A DNA stretch of 64,000 nt from Shouchella lonarensis (GTDB lineage: Bacteria > Bacillota > Bacilli > Bacillales > Bacillaceae_D): contig NZ_FMYM01000003.1 of the NCBI RefSeq assembly GCF_900096965.1, positions 197,205 to 261,204 of the forward strand. The letters run 5' to 3'. The notes below the pieces were generated by a model. That model was given only the letters and a program-made list of their open reading frames with translations, did no database searches and was not told the DNA's origin. Below, piece by piece: positions 56,036 through 64,000 of this stretch. The position numbers and the translations under genes were made by a program. Each line of letters opens with the position of its first letter. Within the stretch, counting starts at the first letter, position 1.

Positions 56036-56617
56036 CTATCCCCAATATGGACGTTTAGAAGCTGGCTTAGTCGCCGGCTTTGCAGCTGGTTGCACATTTT
56101 CAGGTGCTGGCATGTTTGCCGCTGGTTTTGCTGCTGGCTTTGTCGCTGGTTGCACATTTGCTGGGGCATTGGCAGTTGGCATGACATTCGAAGGTGCAGG
56201 TACATTGGCTGCTGGCATCACGTTCGAAGGTGCATATGCTGACGGTGCCACTGGATAGCTTGGAGCTCCATACGATGGTGCTCCATACGATGGTGCAGAT
56301 GGTGCTGGCTGCTCACAATATTGTTCATTTGTTACGTTTTCCTCCACGCTTTGTGTTTGTGGATATTGATGGACGTGTTTATAAACATGGTTTTTTATGT
56401 GCGTTGTATGCGTAGGATGGATTTCTGGTACGATATATTCTTGTGTACTTTCAACGACTTGATGTTTCGTCGGGTGTACAACAGCCGGCATTTGCTTTGA
56501 TTGAACGGGAGCCGCTGGCCCCTTCCCATATTGCATAGGCGCAACAGGTGCCGAGCATACAGGTTTACATACAGGTCTAGGTGGCGGACAACAATGCTGC
56601 GGTTTCTTGCAAAACAT
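56036..56617 (-). CDS. cotD: CotD-like spore coat protein with long Ala/Pro/Asn tail
   Basis: Inner coat protein of the endospore. The N-terminus is rich in Cys/Pro/His (FCKKPQHCCPPPRPVC), and residues about 48-92 match the CotD core: VVHPTKHQ, EYIVPEIHPTHTT and HVYKHVHQYPQT. The C-terminal half (about 105-193) is low complexity with repeated SYGAP, APSNVMP and AKPA units that B. subtilis CotD lacks. The whole is 193 residues, much longer than the usual 75. ATG lies behind AAAGGAGG. A late mother-cell sigma promoter is expected by family; I did not find a certain one. Confidence 0.85.
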   Translation of the reverse strand: MFCKKPQHCCPPPRPVCKPVCSAPVAPMQYGKGPAAPVQSKQMPAVVHPTKHQVVESTQEYIVPEIHPTHTTHIKNHVYKHVHQYPQTQSVEENVTNEQYCEQPAPSAPSYGAPSYGAPSYPVAPSAYAPSNVMPAANVPAPSNVMPTANAPANVQPATKPAAKPAANMPAPENVQPAAKPATKPASKRPYWG

Positions 56618-56827
56618 AGTGTATTTTCCTCCTTTTTAGATGTGATTCACTAATACCTTATGTCAGCACTAGTCAACGTGTACTAATGAAATGACCCAAT
56701 TTTGCCATAACATTAAAGATAAACATCTATCCACACTTTCACCAGGCAACGATATCTCCATGCAATCATGTTAAATGTTATGTATAATAAAAGGGATTCG
56801 TAAAATGTAACGGTCAGGGGGAGAATC

Positions 56828-58627
56828 ATGAATTTAACGCAACGCACAAACGTCCCACTCGAACAAACATGGGACTTAAGCGATCTTTTCAAAGATGATC
56901 ACAAGTGGGAACAGGCATTGCAATCTTTAGCACAAGATGTACACCAGTTATCCATCTGTCAAGGAACATTAGATCAAGGGGCAGAGACGTTACTCAGTGT
57001 CTTACAAACAGCAGAAACGATTCTTGAGAAATATGTGCTTGTTTCTCACTATTCCTCTTTACGTCTATCTGAAGACGGTACAAATGAACAAGCGCAAGCA
57101 AACGAAACCCGTACAGATCATGTAGGTGCGTCATTAAAGTCTCAATTGGCAAAAATTGAAGCAGATATTTCCGCGCTTCCAAACAAGAAGATCAATGAAT
57201 TTCGTAAACAAGAACCTGGTTTAGCACGCTTTGACGTTTATTTAGATCAGCTTCTTCGTGATAAACCGTATGTTTTACCTTCAGAAACAGAGGAAATACT
57301 CGCAGCGCTCTCTCCAGTTTTATCTGCCCCGTACAGCACATATTCTGTGAGCAAAGCGGCTGATATGGCATTTCCTACTTTTACTGGCGCAGATGGCTTA
57401 GAAAAACCGCTCTCATTTGCTCGGTTTGAAGACCATTATGAAGAATCAAGCAATACAGGTGAACGTCGACGCGCTTATGATGCATTCGACCAAACGCTCC
57501 AACAGTATGAGCATACGTATGCGCAACTTTATGCCACAGAAGTACAAAAACAAGTCGTTTTGGCGCGATCACGTGGCTATGAATCTGCCACGGCGATGCT
57601 ATTGCATGAACAAGACGTTACGATGGCAATGTACACCAATCAGCTTGATATCATTTATCATGAGCTTGCCCCAATTATGCAACGTTTCGCACGACTAAAA
57701 AAAGAAGTCCTCAACTTAGACGAACTTCATTTTTGTGATTTAAAAGCGCCACTTGACCCTGAATTCCAACCAGAAACAACTTACGAGGAAGCTTTTGATG
57801 CTGTCATGAAAGCACTTACGCCGCTTGGAACAGCGTATCAAGAAATGCTTGTGACCGCACGGGATGAGCGTTGGGTCGATCGCGCTGATAATATCGGAAA
57901 GAGTACAGGCGCATTTTGTGCCAGTCCTTATGGTTCGCATCCATACATCTTGCTCACGTGGACAAACAGCATGCGTGGTGCGTTTACATTGGCACACGAG
58001 CTTGGGCATGCTGGTCATTTCCACCTAGCCAATCAGCACCAGCCACTTAACGCAACGGAGTGTTCAATGTATGTTGTTGAAGCACCATCCACAATGAACG
58101 AACTATTTTTGGGGAACTATTTACTGAAACAAAGTGACGATCCTAGAATGAAACGTTGGGTCATTTTAGAGTTCCTTGGCACTTATTACCATAACTTTGT
58201 CACCCACCTTCTTGAGGGTGCATTCCAGCGTCGCATATATGCGCATGCCGAATCAGGAACCCCACTTACTGCAGCGCTCCTTCGTCAAGAAAAGCAAGCT
58301 GTATTACAGGGGTTCTGGGGGGATACTGTCACCATTGACGAGCGTGCTGGTCGCACGTGGATGAGGCAGCCCCATTATTATATGGGCTTGTACCCATACA
58401 CGTATTCTGCTGGTTTAACCGCCGCAACAAAAGCTTACAAGCTGTATGAAGAACAAGGTCAACCTATCATGGATGCATGGCTCTCACTTTTAAAAACAGG
58501 CGGCAAAAAAAGCCCGCTTGACTTGTTGAATATCGTTGGGATAAATATGGAAGACCCACAAACCATTCGCGATGCAATCTCGTATGTGGATACACTTGTT
58601 ACTGAGCTAGAAGCAAGCTACGCCTAA
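56828..58627 (+). CDS. pepF: Oligoendopeptidase F
   Basis: Zinc metallopeptidase of family M3 that cleaves short peptides in the cytosol, 599 residues. The N-terminal helical regions (oligopeptidase F domain around 110-180) lead to the M3 catalytic domain with TLAHELGHAGH near residue 388 (HExxH) and the third ligand in NATECSMYVVEAPSTMNE. A conserved C-terminal YMGLYPYTYSAGL stretch completes the catalytic pocket with Tyr and His. ATG follows CAGGGGG. Monocistronic with a terminator immediately after. Confidence 0.95.
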   Translation: MNLTQRTNVPLEQTWDLSDLFKDDHKWEQALQSLAQDVHQLSICQGTLDQGAETLLSVLQTAETILEKYVLVSHYSSLRLSEDGTNEQAQANETRTDHVGASLKSQLAKIEADISALPNKKINEFRKQEPGLARFDVYLDQLLRDKPYVLPSETEEILAALSPVLSAPYSTYSVSKAADMAFPTFTGADGLEKPLSFARFEDHYEESSNTGERRRAYDAFDQTLQQYEHTYAQLYATEVQKQVVLARSRGYESATAMLLHEQDVTMAMYTNQLDIIYHELAPIMQRFARLKKEVLNLDELHFCDLKAPLDPEFQPETTYEEAFDAVMKALTPLGTAYQEMLVTARDERWVDRADNIGKSTGAFCASPYGSHPYILLTWTNSMRGAFTLAHELGHAGHFHLANQHQPLNATECSMYVVEAPSTMNELFLGNYLLKQSDDPRMKRWVILEFLGTYYHNFVTHLLEGAFQRRIYAHAESGTPLTAALLRQEKQAVLQGFWGDTVTIDERAGRTWMRQPHYYMGLYPYTYSAGLTAATKAYKLYEEQGQPIMDAWLSLLKTGGKKSPLDLLNIVGINMEDPQTIRDAISYVDTLVTELEASYA

Positions 58628-58632
58628 ACCCT

Positions 58633-58668
58633 AAAGCCAAGCTCACTATTTATGAGCTTGGCTTTTCT
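58633..58668. terminator. Bidirectional terminator after pepF
   Basis: AAAGCCAAGCTCA and TGAGCTTGGCTTT form a 13-bp stem around a six-base loop, followed by T-rich sequence, between convergent genes. Confidence 0.9.
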
Positions 58669-59341
58669 TGTCTTGTTTTAATGCTTTATAACCAGCGCGT
58701 GTAAGTTGGTACATCTCGTCAACATAACCAGCGCTTTTCATCCCGTGAATGGTCTCTTTTGAAAGACTTGGAACAACCCGACCAATTTCACGGTTTAACT
58801 CAGCAATCGTGCCTTCTCGAAGCACGACAGGGTCAATTGATGATGCCACTTCAGACATCACCCCGTCACGTGAAAGCCAACGTTTTGTTCCGTGGACAAG
58901 TGAGGAAAAACGCTCTGACGTCTTTAACCATTCCGTTCGAATACGTGAAGTCTCTTCATCAGCACGAACCATCTTCTCGCGCAATCTTATTTTCTCCCTT
59001 TCTTCAATTTTTGTTTTGCTCAATAACTCCTCAAATATTTGCGTTTTCTCCGAGTCAAGTGCCTTTAACTTCCGCTCTTTCTCCTCAATTTTCTCGAAGT
59101 CAATGGCTTCAGCAGGTAAAGTCTTGTCGACAGAAAGACGTTGCGGCGCGTCTTTAATATATGCATCGAACTTCCTCATTTTCACTAGCAACAGCATGAC
59201 AATGACCCCAACAAAAACAAGGGCACCAAGTACAGCTAGTCGATACCATGTTTCTTGCCATATCGCCAGAAATGTCACAAGCGCAACGGCTAAAATAGCT
59301 ACAGTATATACTAAAAAGCGTTGTTGTCGTTTTTTCTTCAT
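58646..59341 (-). CDS. Membrane-anchored coiled-coil protein, unknown function
   Basis: A 231-residue protein with two N-terminal transmembrane helices (about 8-27 and 31-52) and a cytosolic helical part. Residues 80-150 are charged and coiled-coil-like (FEKIEEKERKLKALDSEKTQI, EEREKIRLREKMVRAD), and the last third looks like a helical bundle or winged-helix-like domain ending in LTRAGYKALKQ. I do not recognise a family name. Frame opens at 59395, but ATG 59341 after GGGGGAT is preferred. Its stop lies inside the shared terminator. Confidence 0.75.
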   Translation of the reverse strand: MKKKRQQRFLVYTVAILAVALVTFLAIWQETWYRLAVLGALVFVGVIVMLLLVKMRKFDAYIKDAPQRLSVDKTLPAEAIDFEKIEEKERKLKALDSEKTQIFEELLSKTKIEEREKIRLREKMVRADEETSRIRTEWLKTSERFSSLVHGTKRWLSRDGVMSEVASSIDPVVLREGTIAELNREIGRVVPSLSKETIHGMKSAGYVDEMYQLTRAGYKALKQDKKSQAHK

Positions 59342-59421
59342 AAAAGATATCCCCCACTTTTTAAGACTTATGTTGTAAATTTTATCCGCTCCCAACGAGT
59401 TTGTCCATTTTTAAGACAAAG

Positions 59422-59445
59422 AAAAAAGACGGCAAAAACCGCCTT
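59422..59445 (-). terminator. Terminator of the 27-aa gene
   Basis: AAGGCGG-TTTTTG-CCGTCTT on the minus strand forms a seven-bp stem followed by T-run; it overlaps the stop codon of the small gene. Confidence 0.8.
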
Positions 59446-59528
59446 CACGCATGGTATGCATTGATCATCTGTAAAATCGTTTGTTCTTCCTGTTTTGGTT
59501 GTTCCCTCTTTTTTTCTACTTTTTCCAC
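59445..59528 (-). CDS. Small protein of 27 aa, unknown
   Basis: GTG start at 59528 with AGAGGG ten bases upstream. The peptide begins MEKVEKKREQPKQEEQ and ends TILQMINAYHA; hydrophilic and charged first, short amphipathic helix last. It has its own near-consensus promoter (59571-59599) and its own terminator. I do not recognise a family. The promoter, ribosome site and terminator together make it a better gene candidate than its size suggests; it could also be the coding part of a small RNA. Confidence 0.5.
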   Translation of the reverse strand: MEKVEKKREQPKQEEQTILQMINAYHA

Positions 59529-59570
59529 CGCGCACACACCCTCTCAGAGAATATCTTCTCGTATAATAAA

Positions 59571-59599
59571 AGTATATGCAGGTGTATTATAACAGTCAA
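59571..59599 (-). promoter_or_regulatory. Promoter of the 27-aa gene
   Basis: On the minus strand TTGACT, 17 bases, TATACT. Within the spacer a second TATAAT is present. It lies after asbF and drives a short transcript of about 140 nt. Confidence 0.7.
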
Positions 59600-59667
59600 C
59601 CCTTTTTTGCATGATTGGTCAAAAACCTATTATATCTAAGTGAATTCAATCGCCAAATGATGTAAAA

Positions 59668-60489
59668 CTACGTGTGATATAAGCAACGAGCCAAGTCATT
59701 TTTATCCTGTTGTAATACAGAGAAGGGTGCTTCACCAAACCACTCCAAAGCCATAGGTAACTCCTTGTTTATTGGTGCAATTTCCTTAAAAAAACGCTCA
59801 TAATTGATGCAGCCACCGAAAAGCGACGTCATTCCCTCCCTTACACCACTTGCTGAAAAAACCTGCTCCGGTGCAAAGACAGCTAAGTCTGCACGAGCAC
59901 GTACATTTTTTAAGTGCATATACACAATATGCGATTCGAGGTCTTTATACACTATGACTGGATCAGCCCCACTCTCCCAAATGTGCAACACATCGAAGTT
60001 TACCTTTAAATTAGGGTAGTCCACTTCCTCGATTAATCGCACCAATGACGCTGGTGTGTCTGCCAATGTGTGAGGGTGGGTTTCAATAACAAGCATCTGT
60101 CCATGTGCTTGTAATTGTTCACATGCCAAGCGCAATGTGTTTACTACTTGTTCGTACGTTGATGACGTCGCAGCTTGACTCGCGACGTCACCTGCAAATA
60201 CACGAATTTTATCTGTTTGCCAACGTTTGGCTAAATCCGACAACTCGGCAACATGATCACACACTGCTTCTGTTGAGACATGAAAGGAGAGATAGTCACT
60301 AATCATGCTCACTGATAAACCGTACGACTGTATCCATAACGCATCATACTTTTCATGGCACGCCAAATTACGCGCGTGCGCACCCCATAATTCAATTCCC
60401 TCAAAATCATTTTTAGCAGCCCATGTAGCAATATTTTCGATCGATTGGAGATGATGTCTAAACGTGATCGTGCAAAGTGATATGCTCAT
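59668..60489 (-). CDS. asbF: 3-Dehydroshikimate dehydratase (AsbF)
   Basis: TIM-barrel enzyme turning 3-dehydroshikimate into 3,4-dihydroxybenzoate, the unusual catechol of petrobactin. The 273-residue product starts MSISLCTITFRHHLQSIEN and shows FEGIELWGAHARNL, MISDYL, VIETHPHTLADT, NFDVLHIWESGADPV and ALEWFGEAP, which closely follow Bacillus anthracis AsbF. Metal-binding Glu, Asp and His are in the ETHPHT, NFDVLHI and ALEWFG strands. ATG 60489 follows AGGAGAAG and overlaps the end of asbE by 32 bases. It is the last gene of the operon. Confidence 0.93.
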   Translation of the reverse strand: MSISLCTITFRHHLQSIENIATWAAKNDFEGIELWGAHARNLACHEKYDALWIQSYGLSVSMISDYLSFHVSTEAVCDHVAELSDLAKRWQTDKIRVFAGDVASQAATSSTYEQVVNTLRLACEQLQAHGQMLVIETHPHTLADTPASLVRLIEEVDYPNLKVNFDVLHIWESGADPVIVYKDLESHIVYMHLKNVRARADLAVFAPEQVFSASGVREGMTSLFGGCINYERFFKEIAPINKELPMALEWFGEAPFSVLQQDKNDLARCLYHT

Positions 60490-61459
60490 TGCTCTTCTCC
60501 TCTCGCTCACCATCAGTTTCCGTCCAACGCAAAAAACACTCATACAATGCTTTTTTTATGTTTGTTTCACATTCAAATTGCTGTGTTAATTGTTCCGACA
60601 ATGCGTGACGATGGTCCGCTGTATCCATTTTTGCCACTTTTAGGGCACGATATTGTACGGTTGTAAATCCTTTTACAAGACGTTCAATTTCATCACACCA
60701 ATATGCAAACAATTGCTCGGACAAGCAACCCGCTTCTAAAAAGAAAGCAAGTGCATGCTCGTAGGCATATTTACGTATCGCCAAAATAGGTAGTTGTCTC
60801 AACGCCTCTTGCAGTTGTCCCATTGTTTCTTTTCGCGCCCCATTCGTATACACTTCGACAATGTGCGCCACCGCCTCCGTCAGAGGTTGGGATTGTGCTT
60901 TGAAGCATGTACGGAAATATGCATCAACCACTTCTCTGGTCGGCGCGTATATGTGGGACGCGTCAAAATAATACCCACCAGAGACAGACGGCGCAGCCAC
61001 AGCTGCTAAAATCCGCTGCTTATTTAAACGTCCCTCAAAGCGAAAATCAGGATCAAACATCATCCACATATCGGGGTCTTCCGTTCTCTCAAGCATCACG
61101 TAATGCGGAAATGATTTTTGCCAAAACTTGTTTTCTCGCTCAGGCAACAGCGATAAATCAAGCATCACCATGACATGTCGGTGCGAAGGTTTTTCCATCA
61201 CGAGCTTTTCCAAAACAACGATGTTCTCTTCCTTCGTTTTAGACTCACTGTACCATTTATGCAGTTCAATCCCGTATAAACGCTCATACCAGTCACAAAA
61301 AAATTGGTGATTAATTTGCTTAGAGTGATAACGCAGCACGTCATTTGCATCAACAGTAAAATCAGCATCCCAAACACCAAAGTAATATGGACGGTGGTCA
61401 ATGCCTGCTTTTTTAATCACTTCACATACACAACTCACAAAACAATGGACTTTAATCAT
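60458..61459 (-). CDS. asbE: Petrobactin biosynthesis protein AsbE
   Basis: A 333-residue protein that, in the petrobactin pathway, joins the carrier-bound 3,4-dihydroxybenzoyl group to spermidine. N-terminal motif HRPYYFGVWDADF, then VMLDLSLLPER, HYVMLER and DPDMWMMFDPDFRFEG fit the DUF6005/AsbE family. The start ATG 61459 overlaps the asbD stop by 8 bases. The frame extends upstream inside asbD, but that part overlaps coding sequence and has no ribosome site. Identification depends mainly on context between asbD and asbF. Confidence 0.88.
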   Translation of the reverse strand: MIKVHCFVSCVCEVIKKAGIDHRPYYFGVWDADFTVDANDVLRYHSKQINHQFFCDWYERLYGIELHKWYSESKTKEENIVVLEKLVMEKPSHRHVMVMLDLSLLPERENKFWQKSFPHYVMLERTEDPDMWMMFDPDFRFEGRLNKQRILAAVAAPSVSGGYYFDASHIYAPTREVVDAYFRTCFKAQSQPLTEAVAHIVEVYTNGARKETMGQLQEALRQLPILAIRKYAYEHALAFFLEAGCLSEQLFAYWCDEIERLVKGFTTVQYRALKVAKMDTADHRHALSEQLTQQFECETNIKKALYECFLRWTETDGEREEKSNEHITLHDHV

Positions 61460-61724
61460 CTTTGTTGTCCATTTCCCGCTCACACGAACATAAGAAATGC
61501 GTGAGTGTGCCAATTGTACGAAAATCTTCTGGTGTCATCATATCATCCGGAATGACAAACGCATGCGTCATCTCTAGATGAAGCAACAACTCTAGTACAA
61601 GCACAGAGTCTATGCCTAAATCCTCATCCAAGCGCGTATCCTCCGTAAGCAATCCGTTGATTTGTATGCCCATCTCTTCTTTCACAACTTTGTTTAAAAG
61701 ATTGATCACTTCTGTTTGTTTCAT
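61452..61724 (-). CDS. asbD: Aryl carrier protein AsbD
   Basis: A 90-residue free-standing acyl carrier protein that bears 3,4-dihydroxybenzoate as a phosphopantetheine thioester. The attachment serine is in DEDLGIDSVLVLEL (about residue 40). The rest forms the four-helix carrier fold. The ATG at 61724 follows AGAGGTG and overlaps the asbC stop by 4 bases (ATGA). Its partners are the ligase AsbC, which loads it, and AsbE, which unloads it to spermidine. Confidence 0.92.
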   Translation of the reverse strand: MKQTEVINLLNKVVKEEMGIQINGLLTEDTRLDEDLGIDSVLVLELLLHLEMTHAFVIPDDMMTPEDFRTIGTLTHFLCSCEREMDNKDD

Positions 61725-62956
61725 TGATACACCTCTGCCCATTGTTTACGATTGACTTTTCCGTTCTGTCCTCGTTCTATGCGTGGTACTTGAATAAATG
61801 TACTTGGCACTTGATAAGATGTTAAATGCCGCTGACAAAAAGACACAAGGGTGTCTTTTTGTACCTGTTTCTTTGCTGTGAAACACGCACATACCCGTTC
61901 ACCCGCATGCGGATCTTGTTTCTTAAATACAATGACATCATCAACATCTGGATGGGTCCGTAAGACATTCTCTACCTCCCCAGGGTAAACGAGCAGTCCA
62001 GCCACATTAATGACATCATCTTTGCGCTCACAAAAACAAATCTCTCCTTTATGATTTATATAACCAATGTCCCTTGTATGCACCAGATGCTCATTGATAC
62101 GGACAACAATTTCTTCTGGTTGCGCAACCGTGCCGCTCGTTACATGCACATGCGATAGCGGTCGTCCGACGACTTCGGCTGTCTCCACATGTGCGTGTAA
62201 ACTAATACAGCCTACTTCCGAACAACCATATTGTTGCAACACCCGGGTCGCCCGCGCCTGTAAAAGTTGAAGCCAAGATGGGGGTAGAGAAGCGCCCGAG
62301 GTCATTACTGCCTCAAGCTGTTCATGATTTTGTTGAAATCGCGCCAGCGTATATAACAACGTTGGCCCTGCATATAACAAATATGATGACAACGACCGCA
62401 GCTTTTTCAACAAATATTTCGGATTCGTGTTCACGATGATGACGAGCATTGATGCACTTTTTAATGCCGCCAGCACCCCACTAATTAAGCCATAGGAATG
62501 TGTTGTCGGACATGCAACCACTGTCACATCCCACGGTTCACCAGCAAGGCGGTTTGTGTAATGAAGCAATTCTTCGTCAATGGATGCCCAAGAACGTTCA
62601 ATCATTTTTGGTGCACCTGTTGTCCCAGAGCTAAACTGGATGAGTGTGCCAACTTGTCCATGTTGATTTCTGACGCAAGGAATCGCCTCATGAAATGTTT
62701 GATAAAACAAATAGTCACATCCTGCTTGCTCCGCCATGTTCACCGCTTGTGACTGGGGCATATGTGCATGAAGCGGCAACACCGAGCCGCCCTTTCGTTT
62801 TACATACAATACAAACGCAATCCACATACCAGTATGATCGGGACAAACTGCGATACGAAGCTGTTCACATCGTTTTAAAATTGGGTGTGCAGAAAACTGA
62901 TTTTCGTAAGCTTCGATCATTTCTTGTGAGTAATATTCATCATTAACATAAAACAT
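61721..62956 (-). CDS. asbC: 3,4-Dihydroxybenzoate-AMP ligase AsbC
   Basis: A 411-residue acyl-adenylating enzyme that activates 3,4-dihydroxybenzoate and loads AsbD. Core motifs: LIQFSSGTTGAPKMIERSW (A3), CPTTHSYGL, LQQYGCSEVG (A5), TRDIGYI and the C-terminal NGKVNRKQW with catalytic lysine. It is shorter at the N-terminus than typical A domains, as expected for this family. ATG 62956 follows AGGAG and overlaps the asbB stop region by 14 bases. Confidence 0.92.
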   Translation of the reverse strand: MFYVNDEYYSQEMIEAYENQFSAHPILKRCEQLRIAVCPDHTGMWIAFVLYVKRKGGSVLPLHAHMPQSQAVNMAEQAGCDYLFYQTFHEAIPCVRNQHGQVGTLIQFSSGTTGAPKMIERSWASIDEELLHYTNRLAGEPWDVTVVACPTTHSYGLISGVLAALKSASMLVIIVNTNPKYLLKKLRSLSSYLLYAGPTLLYTLARFQQNHEQLEAVMTSGASLPPSWLQLLQARATRVLQQYGCSEVGCISLHAHVETAEVVGRPLSHVHVTSGTVAQPEEIVVRINEHLVHTRDIGYINHKGEICFCERKDDVINVAGLLVYPGEVENVLRTHPDVDDVIVFKKQDPHAGERVCACFTAKKQVQKDTLVSFCQRHLTSYQVPSTFIQVPRIERGQNGKVNRKQWAEVYQ

Positions 62957-64000
62957 CTTTTCCCAACTCCTCACAAAGCGTATTACAAACAAGATGATGG
63001 CACTCTTTTTCCAGTAATTTGTTCTTTAATAACGACTCTGCCCCAATCAACGCAGCATCAGCACCAAGCTGATTCAGACGGCTTTCTTTCACAAATGGCT
63101 CGCGCGCATAGTCCGCCAATATCGTGCGTACTTGTTTCCAAAATGATGACTCATTTAAATAATGATGCGCCGCAAGCGCATGAGAGAGTTCTGTCAAATG
63201 AAAAACAAACAATGTATCCATCACAAGCATACGCAACGCTTCTACAGAAGACATCCAGTAAAAGTGGTCGACAATGCCATTAGCAAATACCTCATGTATC
63301 GTGGAAAAATCAGGCACAAGCGTCGGATCAGCAACATACTCATGATGATATTCAAGGCTCTCATGAAAATCTCGGAGCAACAAGCGAACTGGCCAACCAT
63401 CTTTAACAATTAAAATCATGTTTTGCGCATGTGCTTCCACAGCAATGCCGTGATTAACAAGCAAATGCCACACAGGTAGCACTGCCACTTCCAAAAATTG
63501 TTTTACCCATTCATTTACGCCATACTTGACTAGCCATGGTGCAATAAATAGATCTCCATCTCCTTCTGTGAGCGCGAGCGCCGTAAATGGAATCGCTCTC
63601 TCGCCTGCCTTTACGTGCGTGCTTACACTTTCTCGCCAAATACAAGCAAGTTGCCCAGCGATCTCTTCTTGCCAAGGAGCATTCTGTGGTGCGTAACACA
63701 CGCTCGCATACTCTGTTAAAATAGCCAATCGATTGCCCGTTCGCAAAAAAGGATCTCCCTGTATCACTTCTTGAAGCCATGCCGAAATAGGCGGTGCTGC
63801 ACAAACTGTATGCGCAGGTAACGTCCGTACCGAAGATGTTTGTCTCATTTGCAGCGCTAGTTTTACATGTGCTTTCTTACTATTTGTCGCATTCATTAAT
63901 GTTCTAACCGATTGTGTTGCTTGGTACGTATCCCCGAGGCAACCGAGGTCAATCACGTCTTTCGCTAAAAGCGCCTCCCCCAATTGCGTACATTTGAGTT
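62943..64000 (-). CDS. asbB: IucA/IucC-type siderophore synthetase, C-terminal part (AsbB)
   Basis: NIS synthetase that joins citrate to spermidine-catechol arms in petrobactin assembly. Only the last 350 or so residues are here; the frame stays open to the window edge, so the N-terminus with the ATP site is missing. Visible family elements are LLVNHGIAVEAHAQNMILI and VRLLLRDFHESLEYHH, the C-terminal IucC motif with catalytic His and the ferric iron reductase-like end. Gene position directly ahead of asbC fits asbB; asbA should lie just outside the window. A TTG near 63983 is not the start. Confidence 0.9.
   Translation of the reverse strand, partial: LKCTQLGEALLAKDVIDLGCLGDTYQATQSVRTLMNATNSKKAHVKLALQMRQTSSVRTLPAHTVCAAPPISAWLQEVIQGDPFLRTGNRLAILTEYASVCYAPQNAPWQEEIAGQLACIWRESVSTHVKAGERAIPFTALALTEGDGDLFIAPWLVKYGVNEWVKQFLEVAVLPVWHLLVNHGIAVEAHAQNMILIVKDGWPVRLLLRDFHESLEYHHEYVADPTLVPDFSTIHEVFANGIVDHFYWMSSVEALRMLVMDTLFVFHLTELSHALAAHHYLNESSFWKQVRTILADYAREPFVKESRLNQLGADAALIGAESLLKNKLLEKECHHLVCNTLCEELGKDVLC

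Noticed and set aside
59668-60489. Generic sugar phosphate isomerase/epimerase
   Set aside because: The TIM-barrel family is correct, but the motifs and the asbC-D-E context fit 3-dehydroshikimate dehydratase AsbF better.

Overview
The window looks like chromosomal DNA of a spore-forming, low-to-mid GC Gram-positive of the Bacillaceae. The evidence is parE-parC with yneT beside them, the ypsC / RNase P RNA (type B) / gpsB / cotD neighbourhood, a CotD-like coat protein, a BclA-like collagen-repeat protein, a YkoEDC-type thiamine ECF transporter behind a TPP riboswitch, and Bce-type antimicrobial-peptide detoxification. An alkaliphilic Bacillus/Shouchella-like host is possible, but the sequence alone does not prove it. 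Both ends of the window cut through secondary-metabolite operons.

Layout. 1-14660 (minus): two non-ribosomal peptide synthetase genes overlapping by 8 nt. The promoter-proximal protein is a half-condensation/adenylation/carrier loading unit, probably for Gly. The second is a giant protein with three complete C-A-T modules and a fourth cut by the window edge. 14991-18871 (plus): an AI-2E-family membrane protein, then kynU-kynB-kynA, which convert tryptophan to anthranilate. 19297-22370 (minus): TPP riboswitch, terminator and ykoE-ykoD-ykoC. 22615-26699: CDF metal exporter, collagen/pyocin-knob/beta-propeller surface protein, and a 3D-domain cell-wall protein. 26989-33678 (minus): ABC-2 exporter, parC, parE, yneT.

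33885-37505 is an envelope locus: padR, a HAAS-domain membrane protein and a DUF4097 protein form an overlapping plus-strand operon. Two closely related polysaccharide deacetylase genes flank it, and their promoters are near copies of one another. 37684-44414 (minus): cysteine dioxygenase, a complete bceRS-bceAB set and selO. 44578-44890 holds a short gene for a 28-aa holin-like toxin with a convergent antisense RNA, a type I toxin-antitoxin layout. 44943-53000: Nudix hydrolase, two GNATs, a small transporter, a third deacetylase, a metallo-beta-lactamase-fold hydrolase, a lipoprotein, FadH-like reductase, MarC and a Ktr potassium channel subunit.

53122-59341 is the conserved core: ypsC, a small membrane protein, RNase P RNA, an RNase H-like protein, gpsB, cotD, pepF and a coiled-coil membrane protein. 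A 27-aa gene with its own promoter and terminator lies at 59445-59528. 59668-64000 (minus) is asbF-E-D-C-B, most of a petrobactin-type catecholate siderophore operon, with asbB running off the window.

Functional themes are secondary metabolism, envelope maintenance and stress, and spore surface. Gene calls rest on motif recognition and ribosome-binding-site placement; no database search was run.
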